From Gammaproteobacteria bacterium CG22_combo_CG10-13_8_21_14_all_40_8 (lineage in GTDB: Bacteria > Pseudomonadota > Gammaproteobacteria > Enterobacterales > GCA-002770795): 6,947 nt of DNA. The DNA is taken from assembly GCA_002770795.1 (NCBI GenBank), contig PCTP01000231.1, positions 1 to 6,947 of the forward strand. The letters run 5' to 3'. The notes beneath the pieces are model-generated. The model did not search any database and had not been told where the DNA came from. It worked only from the letters and a program-made list of their open reading frames with translations. The number at the start of each line of letters is the position of its first letter. Position 1 is the stretch's first letter. Shown one piece after another: positions 1 through 5,502 of this stretch. The position numbers and the translations under genes were made by a program.

Positions 1-431
1 GATGTAGGTCCTTTGGCTTTAAGTGCATCTTTAAATTTTTCTGCCATGATATCGAACGCACTATCCCAAGAGATGGGCTGAAAGTCCCCATCTTTGGCAT
101 ACTTGCCATCCTTCATTCTCAATAAAGGTTGGGTTAATCGATCTTTTCCATACATAATTTTTGATAAAAAGTAGCCTTTTATACAATTGAGGCCTTTGTT
201 AACTGGTGCATCAGGATCACCTTGAGTCGCAACCACTTTTCCATTTTGAGTACCGACTAAAACAGAGCAACCTGTTCCGCAAAAACGACAAGGCGCTTTG
301 TCCCATTTTATTTCTGTTTTGGATTTTGTGGTGATTAAATTGGTTGCTCCCGCCGAAAGCGTGACACCCGCAGCGGTAGCAGCAGCAGCTGCTGCGTTAG
401 CTTTAATAAAATCTCTTCGATTCATTTTCAT
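1..431 (-). CDS. napA: Periplasmic nitrate reductase catalytic subunit NapA, N-terminal 143 residues (3' part outside window)
   Basis: Molybdenum-cofactor enzyme that reduces nitrate to nitrite in the periplasm. The visible part opens with a twin-arginine export signal: RRDFIK at residues 5-10, then an alanine-rich stretch to about residue 29. The mature N-terminus follows with the [4Fe-4S] ligands Cys48, Cys51, Cys55 (CRFCGTGC) and Cys83 (GLNCIKGYF). The stretches IKWDKAPCRFCGTGC, GDPDAPVN and KIMYGKDRLTQPLLRM match E. coli NapA closely as I remember it, and separate it from NasA or formate dehydrogenase relatives. The start ATG overlaps the napD stop as ATGA, and AGGAG sits 8 nt upstream. 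A second in-frame ATG two codons later is possible. The frame is open to the left edge, so truncation is by the window only. The alanine run comes from repeated GCT/GCA codons. Confidence 0.97.
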   Translation of the reverse strand, partial: MKMNRRDFIKANAAAAAATAAGVTLSAGATNLITTKSKTEIKWDKAPCRFCGTGCSVLVGTQNGKVVATQGDPDAPVNKGLNCIKGYFLSKIMYGKDRLTQPLLRMKDGKYAKDGDFQPISWDSAFDIMAEKFKDALKAKGPT

Positions 432-709
432 AAGGGTTGCTCCTGATTGGTCAAATAGTTATCAAAGTGGTGATAAGCTATCGCAGTAGAGAGGACTCCG
501 GGAATGTTGTTAATATCGGTAATAACATCTGCAAGTCGAGTTTTGGGATTGAGTTGTTCCACAGTTAGCACACATTTTCCATTATCCATATAGTGTATTT
601 CCGCTCCCTCAAATTGATCGAGTGCTGTTCTAAGCTTTTGCTGGTTTTGAGGTGTGGTGCTGACCACGAGCCCCACCAAATTAATGGGCAATTCATGTGT
701 TTCATTCAT
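428..709 (-). CDS. napD: NapD, cytoplasmic chaperone for NapA export
   Basis: Small cytoplasmic protein of 93 residues, the usual NapD size. In the family it binds the twin-arginine signal of NapA and holds back export until the cofactors are inserted. Visible NapD features are the N-terminal strand INLVGLVVSTTP (residues 9-20), the central EGAEIHYMDNGKCVLTVE, and the C-terminal IPGVLSTAIAYHHFD (about residues 69-83), which corresponds to the VEGVLAVSLVYHQ of E. coli NapD. It overlaps napF upstream and napA downstream by 4 bp each (ATGA), so translation of all three is probably coupled. An AGGA Shine-Dalgarno lies 9 nt before the ATG, inside the end of napF. Its place directly before napA supports the call as much as the modest sequence similarity does. 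Confidence 0.95.
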   Translation of the reverse strand: MNETHELPINLVGLVVSTTPQNQQKLRTALDQFEGAEIHYMDNGKCVLTVEQLNPKTRLADVITDINNIPGVLSTAIAYHHFDNYLTNQEQPL

Positions 710-1212
710 TGGACGGATTCCTGTTGAGGCAACTGAAACATCTCAATTGCTAGTGAGGGACAATTTTCAACACAAGCTCCACAGCCATTACATTGCGCTT
801 GTTGAAGAACGGGCGAATAAATACCGCCAGTTTGAGGCTTAAAGGATATCGCTTCTTGTTCACATTGATCCTGACAAATATGACAATAAGTCCCCGTGAA
901 TTCGATGCATAAATTTGATATTTTGGCTTTCAATAACCAAATAGGAGAGACTTGTTGTGAGAGGGCGCCCGTTTCGCACTGTTTAACGCATAATGCACAA
1001 AAATCACAATAACCCTGAGAAAACTTGATGCTGGCGAAGCCATGAGAGTCTAATGCGATAATATGTTGGGGGCATGAGGTGACACAAGCGTTGCAACCTG
1101 TGCATTTTTCAATGAAGTTTTCTTCGACAATAGACCACGGAGGTCGAATGTTGCTTGATTTACGTCCTGATAAGTGTCGAAAAAATTGTCGCCTTTGTGC
1201 TTGAAACTCCAT
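706..1212 (-). CDS. napF: NapF, cytoplasmic iron-sulfur protein of the nap operon
   Basis: Ferredoxin-type protein of 168 residues. In E. coli NapF is cytoplasmic, interacts with NapA and is thought to help its maturation or iron-sulfur loading. Four cysteine groups are visible: CTGCNACVTSCP (Cys37, 40, 43, 47), CDFCALCVKQC (Cys69, 72, 75, 79), a NapF-type CHICQDQC (Cys110, 113, 117, perhaps with Cys102), and CNGCGACVENCP (Cys141, 144, 147, 151). The segments IRPPWS (residues 22-27) and GIYSPVL (130-136) also match E. coli NapF. It is the first gene of the operon, directly behind an FNR-type promoter, and no napE or regulatory gene precedes it. The Shine-Dalgarno is weak (GAAAG about 5 nt upstream), but this ATG gives the expected N-terminus. 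The stop overlaps the napD start. Confidence 0.96.
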   Translation of the reverse strand: MEFQAQRRQFFRHLSGRKSSNIRPPWSIVEENFIEKCTGCNACVTSCPQHIIALDSHGFASIKFSQGYCDFCALCVKQCETGALSQQVSPIWLLKAKISNLCIEFTGTYCHICQDQCEQEAISFKPQTGGIYSPVLQQAQCNGCGACVENCPSLAIEMFQLPQQESVQ

Positions 1213-1256
1213 CGTTTCTTTCGGCCTGACTATCAGCTAGGAATTAGATAAGATTC

Positions 1257-1262
1257 ATTATA
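1257..1262 (-). promoter_or_regulatory. napF: -10 element of the napF promoter
   Basis: Read on the minus strand this is TATAAT, the sigma-70 consensus. Transcription would begin near 1249-1250, giving a leader of about 37 nt before the napF ATG. No good -35 hexamer is present at the right distance; the FNR box occupies that position, as expected for an activator-dependent promoter. Confidence 0.8.
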
Positions 1263-1283
1263 GGGATGGGGGAATAAATGGCA

Positions 1284-1297
1284 TTGATCAGGATCAA
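1284..1297 (-). promoter_or_regulatory. FNR binding site for the napFDA promoter
   Basis: The sequence TTGATCAGGATCAA is an exact match to the FNR consensus TTGAT-N4-ATCAA, with both half sites perfect. Its centre (1290.5) lies 31 bp upstream of the centre of the TATAAT at 1257-1262. That places it near -41 relative to the expected start of transcription, the normal position for a class II FNR-activated promoter. FNR activation of nap is known in E. coli; here it is inferred from the site. No clear NarL/NarP heptamer pair (TACYYMT type) is visible nearby. A CRP-family paralogue with FNR-like specificity could use the same site. Confidence 0.88.
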
Positions 1298-1314
1298 TTG
1301 AATAGGATGATTTA

Positions 1315-1368
1315 GAATATGGTTATTCCGAGAACGAATAAGCATATTTGGCTGTAATAGGAAATATG
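1315..1368. repeat. Cluster of short AT-rich dyads upstream of the napF promoter
   Basis: Three overlapping or adjacent inverted repeats are visible: GAATA-tggt-TATTC (1315-1328), TTATTC-N7-GAATAA (1323-1341, sharing an arm with the first) and CATATTT-N12-AAATATG (1343-1368). On the minus strand TATTC recurs four times upstream of napF, at 1272-1276, 1300-1304, 1315-1319 and 1336-1340. No arm is GC-rich and none is followed by a T run on the minus strand, so these are poor terminators for the peroxiredoxin-like gene that ends at 1373. They may be operator half sites, or chance in AT-rich DNA. Confidence 0.3.
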
Positions 1369-1372
1369 GGAA

Positions 1373-1939
1373 TCAGTGTTTGGTTGGCAAAGCCGTTAAA
1401 ATTTGTTGCAAATTGACGCGGTCTTTATAACCTTCATAGAAATATTTAAATTTCACCAACCCTTTGTTGTCTATTATCATGGCACCTGGATATGGGATGC
1501 CGTATCCCATAGTACCCGGTGCTTCTTCTTGATTGAGAACATTAAAGGAGATAATAGTTTGATGTTTTTGATCCGCTAGAAGTGGATAGGGTAGGCTATT
1601 GGCTTGACTGAAGGTTTTGAGTGTTTCAATGCTGTCATAAGATACAGCAGCAATTTTATAACCCTGTTTCTGCAAGGGGTCTTCCCATGTTTTCATTTCT
1701 AATAAATGGCGCTTACAAAAGGGACACCAATCAGCCGATCTAAAAAATACCAATACCAGACCATTTTCACCAGATAAACTGCTAAGCGTTTGTGGCTTAT
1801 TTTCAATATCTCTCACCTGTAATTCAGGAGCTAATGTATCCAGAGCTACACCAGTATCTTTGTACGGTGGCATTTTTGCAAAGGCCATATTCAGAGAAAA
1901 AAAGATATAAAGTGCTAAAAAAAAGTCTAGTGGTTTCAT
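1373..1939 (-). CDS. Exported thioredoxin-fold protein, peroxiredoxin-like (AhpC/TSA or redoxin family)
   Basis: Protein of 188 residues with an N-terminal signal-like segment (hydrophobic residues 5-20, probable cleavage after AFA at 21), so it likely acts in the periplasm. The thioredoxin fold is shown by the strand LVLVFFRSADW (61-71) followed by the redox pair Cys72 and Cys75 (CPFC), then IAAVSYDS (96-103), FSQANSLPYPLLAD (110-123) and YPGAMIIDNKGLVKF (150-164), the loop-strand pattern of AhpC/TSA proteins. The CxxC dithiol is unlike the single peroxidatic Cys of a classical peroxiredoxin, so a thiol-disulfide reductase or a Q-type peroxidase are both possible. Exact substrate is unknown. 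An AAGGAT Shine-Dalgarno lies 11 nt upstream of the ATG, at the long end of normal spacing. It stands alone, divergent from aroA and 160 bp before napF. Confidence 0.85.
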   Translation of the reverse strand: MKPLDFFLALYIFFSLNMAFAKMPPYKDTGVALDTLAPELQVRDIENKPQTLSSLSGENGLVLVFFRSADWCPFCKRHLLEMKTWEDPLQKQGYKIAAVSYDSIETLKTFSQANSLPYPLLADQKHQTIISFNVLNQEEAPGTMGYGIPYPGAMIIDNKGLVKFKYFYEGYKDRVNLQQILTALPTKH

Positions 1940-1953
1940 TGTATTGTGTAATC

Positions 1954-1968
1954 CTTGTGAATGACAAG
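1954..1968 (-). promoter_or_regulatory. Small hairpin overlapping the ribosome binding site of the peroxiredoxin-like gene
   Basis: CTTGT-N5-ACAAG forms a 5-bp stem in the minus-strand leader, and its 3' arm overlaps the AAGGAT ribosome binding site. The stem could partly hide the site, but five base pairs with only two G-C pairs is weak. It is recorded as a possible translation-tuning structure, without support beyond the sequence. Confidence 0.25.
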
Positions 1969-1980
1969 TTGATGCTAGAC

Positions 1981-2028
1981 TTACATTGTCTCCAAATGTG
2001 ACAAAATAATGAGATAATGTCTTTATCT
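1981..2028. repeat. Dyads in the divergent peroxiredoxin-like/aroA intergenic region
   Basis: The 189-bp region 1940-2128 must hold promoters for both divergent genes. Visible symmetry includes ACATT-N7-AATGT (1983-1999), an interleaved TTGTC-N9-GACAA (1986-2004), and AGATAA-N5-TTATCT (2012-2028), the best of the three with 6-bp arms. None matches a regulator site that I recognise with confidence. I see no convincing -35/-10 pair for the minus-strand gene here. Confidence 0.35.
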
Positions 2029-2077
2029 TTTATCATTTAAAACTTGAGGCAATTTAAGCTACATTAACTGGGATATT

Positions 2078-2086
2078 TGCTATATT
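2078..2086 (+). promoter_or_regulatory. aroA: Candidate extended -10 promoter for aroA-aroC
   Basis: TGCTATATT fits the extended -10 pattern TGnTATAAT with one mismatch. No good -35 hexamer stands 16-18 bp upstream, which extended -10 promoters can tolerate. Transcription would start near 2093, giving a leader of about 36 nt. That leader has no recognisable Shine-Dalgarno sequence before the aroA ATG. This is an inference from motif and position only. Confidence 0.45.
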
Positions 2087-2128
2087 ATCGGGTTCTCTTT
2101 AATTACTTGTTATTGATACTATCTATCC

Positions 2129-3436
2129 ATGAGCTCTCGGGTCACTTTAAAAAATGTTTTATCTGCGGAAAAACATCATTGTCTGCTTCTGAATAAAATT
2201 TCAGGCAGTAAATATCTGGCGAATCGCTTGTTGGTGATAGCCGCATTGAGTTCGGAAGCTTGTACTTTGGATAATCTTCCTGAGAATGATGATATTCGAA
2301 CTCTGTATCGTGCCTTGTTGAAACTAGGTTATTCTCTAGATTGGCCTTTGAATGGCTCTTTGAGCAGTGAGGGGTTGAGTGCTCGGAAAATACCCAAAAA
2401 TGCCGTCCACATTGATTGTGGAGCGAGTGGCACCATGGCCAGATTTATTGTTGCTGTAGCCGCCCTTGATAATTTCCCCATTACCATTGATGGTTCCGAA
2501 CGTTTAAGACAACGGCCAATGTTACCTTTATTTGAGGCTTTGCTTGAATTAGGGGTCTCTATTGAGTCCAATAATCATTTTCTACCTGCTAAGATTTGCG
2601 GGCCTATTCTCCATCAAAAAGTGAGTTTACCTGGCGATCTCAGTAGCCAGTATGCTAGTGCTTTATTGTTAATTGGATCACAACTGCCACAGGGATTGAG
2701 TCTACAATTGATAGAACCCGTAGTTTCAGCGCAATATATTAAAATGACTTGCCAAATATTGAAGGATGCAGGCGTTTACATACAACAACAAGGATTTCAT
2801 TATCAAGTTCCTAACCAACCCCTAAAGCTATCGCATTTAGCACTCAATGCAGATCCCTGTAGTGCCAGTTATGCTATTGCGGCTGCAATTCTCTCTAAGC
2901 GTAGTATTACCATTAAACCTTTTGATTATTTACCCGAACAGCAAGGTGAATTTGCCATGGTTGATTGTCTTAAAAAAATGGGTTGTAGCATTGAGATGGG
3001 CGAGCGCTGGATCAGAGTGACCCCCCCTAAGACCCGCTTAAAAGGCTTTATTGCCAACATGAGTAATATGCCCGATATTGTGCAAACGCTCACGGTGCTG
3101 GCTTGTTTTGCGGAGGGAACGACCCGATTTGAGGGTATTTCTCATTTAAGATACAAAGAATCAGATAGAATTGTGGATACCGCCAATGAAATTGCTAAGT
3201 TAGGAGCCAAGGTCAATTATGGTGAGGACTTTCTTGAAATCGAAGGCGCTCAACCCTTAACGGGGACAAAATTGCTGAGTCATGATGATCATCGTATGGC
3301 TATGGCTCTTGCGCAATTTGCATGGCAAGTCGATAACATCGAAATTGCAGATCCTCATGTTGTGAATAAATCATTTCCTACATTTTGGCCATTGATGAAA
3401 ACCATGGGTTTGGAAGTGACAGAAGCCAGCTTATAA
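2129..3436 (+). CDS. aroA: 3-phosphoshikimate 1-carboxyvinyltransferase (EPSP synthase)
   Basis: Joins shikimate 3-phosphate with phosphoenolpyruvate, the sixth step of the chorismate pathway, in the cytoplasm. At 435 residues it has normal length. Matching E. coli numbering from memory, these are kept: Lys28 (K22), Arg33 (R27), Gly101 (G96, in CGASGTMAR), Arg129 (R124), SSQ at 172-174, Ser200 and Tyr203, catalytic Asp316 (D313), Lys343, Glu344 and Arg347 in HLRYKESDR, His388-Arg389 in DDHRMAMA, and Lys414 (K411). The enzyme therefore looks active. Odd is SGSKYLANR at residues 25-33, where the usual motif is PGSKSxSNR: the Ser that touches shikimate 3-phosphate is Tyr29. HLRYKESDR is class II-like. 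No Shine-Dalgarno precedes the ATG, but an in-frame stop at 2114 excludes an earlier start. It is followed by aroC after 15 bp. Confidence 0.95.
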   Translation: MSSRVTLKNVLSAEKHHCLLLNKISGSKYLANRLLVIAALSSEACTLDNLPENDDIRTLYRALLKLGYSLDWPLNGSLSSEGLSARKIPKNAVHIDCGASGTMARFIVAVAALDNFPITIDGSERLRQRPMLPLFEALLELGVSIESNNHFLPAKICGPILHQKVSLPGDLSSQYASALLLIGSQLPQGLSLQLIEPVVSAQYIKMTCQILKDAGVYIQQQGFHYQVPNQPLKLSHLALNADPCSASYAIAAAILSKRSITIKPFDYLPEQQGEFAMVDCLKKMGCSIEMGERWIRVTPPKTRLKGFIANMSNMPDIVQTLTVLACFAEGTTRFEGISHLRYKESDRIVDTANEIAKLGAKVNYGEDFLEIEGAQPLTGTKLLSHDDHRMAMALAQFAWQVDNIEIADPHVVNKSFPTFWPLMKTMGLEVTEASL

Positions 3437-3440
3437 ATTC

Positions 3441-3445
3441 AGGAG
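3441..3445 (+). promoter_or_regulatory. aroC: Ribosome binding site of aroC
   Basis: AGGAG lies in the 15-bp gap after the aroA stop, 6 nt before the ATG at 3452. It fixes the aroC start and suggests that aroC can be translated well from a shared aroA-aroC message, in contrast with aroA, which has no visible Shine-Dalgarno. Confidence 0.85.
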
Positions 3446-3451
3446 AACAGC

Positions 3452-4531
3452 ATGTCAGGCAGTTTAATGGGTAAAGTGTTTAGTGTAATGAACTGGGGGG
3501 AGTCTCATGGATCCGCTGTAGGGGCTGTGGTGGATGGATGTCCTGCAGGATTAAGTCTTTCTGTAGCAGATATTCAACCTGCTTTAGATAGACGTAGACC
3601 TGGACAAAGCCATCTAGTCACTCAACGAAAGGAGTTGGATAGAGTACAAATTTTATCGGGCACTGTAGGCGGTGTCACGACTGGTACGCCTATCTCTTTA
3701 TTGATCCCAAATGAAGATCAACGCTCCAAAGATTACTCTAATTTGGAATCATTGTATCGTCCAAGCCATGCCGATTTTACCTACCAACAAAAGTACGGTA
3801 TTCGTGATGTTGCGGGTGGTGGAAGAAGTTCAGCCAGAGTGACTGCTGGTTGGGTTGCTGCTGGCGCTATTGCCCAAAAAATACTTCATTTGAATGGGAT
3901 ACAAATTACTGCTTGGGTTGAACAAGTCGGTGATATTCGATTAAGCATAGAAAAAGATAGCGTGACCCTTGCGATGGTTGAAAGCTCAGCAACTCGATGC
4001 CCTGATACACAGGTTGCTTTGTTGATGGAGCAAAAAATTTTACAGACACGTAAACAAGGGGAGTCTATTGGAGGCATAGTACGCTGTTATATTAAACACC
4101 TACCTGTGGGTTTAGGCCAACCCATATATGATAAATTAGAAGCTGAACTTGCCAAGGCCATGCTCTCGATTAATGCCAGTAAAGGATTTGAAATTGGTTC
4201 AGGGTTTGAAGGCGTTAAGATGACAGGTTCGGCGCATAATGACATTTTTATTCATAATAATGGCAGGATTGAAACACAAACCAATTATTCTGGTGGAATT
4301 CAGGGCGGCATTTCTAATGGTATGCCTTTGGATTTTGCCGTCGCTTTTAAACCGACGGCTACCATTTTAAAGCCCCAAAAAACGTTGGATCTGAATGGCC
4401 AGGAGCAAACACTACAAGTTCATGGTCGCCACGATCCTTGTGTAGTCCCCAGAGCTGTTCCCATAGTAGAAGCCATGACCGCATTGGTCATCTGCGATCA
4501 GTTTTTACAAAATAAACTTTCTAAACTTTAA
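3452..4531 (+). CDS. aroC: Chorismate synthase
   Basis: Converts EPSP to chorismate using reduced FMN, the step directly after AroA. The 359 residues align end to end with E. coli AroC (361) as I remember it, almost without gaps in the first 140 positions. Visible family motifs are GESHG (16-20, with His19), DRRRPGQS (46-53), YRPSHADFTY (102-111, with His106), the glycine-rich GGGRSSAR (122-129), SINASKG (239-245), SGGIQGGISNG (280-290) and GRHDPC (325-330). Odd positions are Val130 and Trp134 in the second signature, where E. coli has Glu and Arg. It shares a transcript with aroA. Its TAA stop overlaps the stop of the convergent DUF2069 gene by 4 bp and no terminator hairpin is visible between them. 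Confidence 0.97.
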   Translation: MSGSLMGKVFSVMNWGESHGSAVGAVVDGCPAGLSLSVADIQPALDRRRPGQSHLVTQRKELDRVQILSGTVGGVTTGTPISLLIPNEDQRSKDYSNLESLYRPSHADFTYQQKYGIRDVAGGGRSSARVTAGWVAAGAIAQKILHLNGIQITAWVEQVGDIRLSIEKDSVTLAMVESSATRCPDTQVALLMEQKILQTRKQGESIGGIVRCYIKHLPVGLGQPIYDKLEAELAKAMLSINASKGFEIGSGFEGVKMTGSAHNDIFIHNNGRIETQTNYSGGIQGGISNGMPLDFAVAFKPTATILKPQKTLDLNGQEQTLQVHGRHDPCVVPRAVPIVEAMTALVICDQFLQNKLSKL

Positions 4532-4899
4532 ATAAGTTCTTCTTTTTGGGTTTGGGCTTTAAGCCGTTTTTTAATTCGTGAGGATAAGGTGAGAAAGCAT
4601 AAATAATAAGTTGAACTCAATGTGAGTTCAACTAAACCCCAAGTACTTTCTGTGATTGAAGTTAACCAGATCATCCAGCCATGGCTAAAAGGAATAATGA
4701 GCACAAAATTTGCCCAAGTCATGGTGTAATCTGAGCCCTTTATCATTCCCCAAACGGCAGGCAGCAAAGGTATCCACCAGGGTAAAAGAGACCAAATCAA
4801 AGAGAATGGATTAGGTTTAAAATACAGCCATATGGGTATCAACAAAACAAGGGTTAAATAACAAAATTGAGAAATTCGTTTAAGCGTTAGATCATTCAT
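4528..4899 (-). CDS. DUF2069 family inner-membrane protein
   Basis: A 123-residue hydrophobic protein. Four probable membrane helices are visible at about residues 12-27, 34-55, 66-82 and 86-105, followed by a basic, charged tail (RIKKRLKAQTQKEELI). The tryptophan- and proline-rich stretch PWWIPLLPAVWGMIKG and the length fit DUF2069, a family of unknown function found in gammaproteobacteria beside wrbA and arsC. Its ATG begins in the base next to the wrbA stop (zero spacing) and has no Shine-Dalgarno, so translation probably depends on ribosomes ending wrbA. At the other end its TAA overlaps the aroC stop. No catalytic residues can be named; the family call rests on size, topology and neighbours. 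Confidence 0.85.
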   Translation of the reverse strand: MNDLTLKRISQFCYLTLVLLIPIWLYFKPNPFSLIWSLLPWWIPLLPAVWGMIKGSDYTMTWANFVLIIPFSHGWMIWLTSITESTWGLVELTLSSTYYLCFLTLSSRIKKRLKAQTQKEELI

Positions 4900-5502
4900 T
4901 TAATGGGCTGCATTTAATTGAACACAAAGTTTCGCTAATCGTTTGCCTTGGGCTTGGCATATTAACTTTTCTTCTGTGCTGAGGGTTAATTGAGTATTTC
5001 CTTTGCTCCAATGAGTTGAACCATAAGGGCTTCCTCCCGTTTGAGTACTGCTTATTTCAGCGACTGAATAGGGAATACCCGAAATAATCATACCCTGATG
5101 TAGTAGAGGTAACATCATGCTGATTAAGGTTGATTCTTGTCCACCATGCAGACTGCTGGTGGAGGTAAAAACAGTGGCAGGTTTGTCGATTAATTGACCG
5201 GATAGCCAAATATTCGAGGTGCTATCAAGGAAATATTTCAGCGCCGCTGCCATATTACCAAATCTTGTAGGACTGCCTAAAGCAAGTCCACTGCAGTTTT
5301 TAAGATCGTTCAATGTAACGTAAATATCGCCTGTTTCAGGGATTTGAGGTGATAGAGCCTCATAATCCGCTGATACTTCAGGGACTGTACGCAACAAGGC
5401 TTCACAAGGCTCAACAGACTCAATCCCTTTGGCAATTTCCTGCGCCATGAATTTGGTTGTGCCATGTTGAGAGTAATACAATACCAAGATTTGCATCGTC
5501 AT
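4900..5502 (-). CDS. wrbA: NAD(P)H:quinone oxidoreductase, WrbA family flavodoxin-like protein
   Basis: FMN enzyme that reduces quinones by two electrons, avoiding semiquinones and thus oxidative stress; cytoplasmic, and tetrameric in the family. The 200 residues show the flavodoxin fold: the first strand and FMN-phosphate loop ILVLYYSQHGTT (5-16), GSPTRFGNM (76-84), STSSLHGGQEST (114-125, a WrbA-type GGQE), and GGSPYGS (156-162). These match E. coli WrbA motif for motif, with about the same length. The ATG overlaps the arsC stop as ATGA, with AGG shortly upstream. A second ATG at codon 3 is possible but lies further from it. Its downstream neighbour begins immediately after the stop, so the three genes form one tight operon. 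Confidence 0.93.
   Translation of the reverse strand: MTMQILVLYYSQHGTTKFMAQEIAKGIESVEPCEALLRTVPEVSADYEALSPQIPETGDIYVTLNDLKNCSGLALGSPTRFGNMAAALKYFLDSTSNIWLSGQLIDKPATVFTSTSSLHGGQESTLISMMLPLLHQGMIISGIPYSVAEISSTQTGGSPYGSTHWSKGNTQLTLSTEEKLICQAQGKRLAKLCVQLNAAH

Noticed and set aside
298..489. Plus-strand frame of 63 codons with an alanine run
   Set aside because: It lies opposite the signal-peptide region of napA and crosses into napD. The alanine-rich look comes from reading the complement of Ala codons, and napA and napD are clear.
1343..1368. CATATTT/AAATATG stem as a terminator for the peroxiredoxin-like gene
   Set aside because: The stem is almost pure A-T with a 12-nt loop and no T run follows on the minus strand, so it lacks the features of an intrinsic terminator.
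1792..2036. Small frames on both strands over the start of the peroxiredoxin-like gene and its upstream region
   Set aside because: They have no ribosome binding site or recognisable protein pattern, and conflict with the signal peptide and start of the real gene.
2113..2126. TTGAT-like half site just upstream of aroA
   Set aside because: Only one half matches FNR; the other half is wrong in both sequence and spacing. It is also downstream of the likely promoter.
2329..2571. Minus-strand frame of 80 codons inside aroA
   Set aside because: It is antisense to well-conserved AroA motifs, including CGASGTMAR and the Arg129 region, so it is a shadow.
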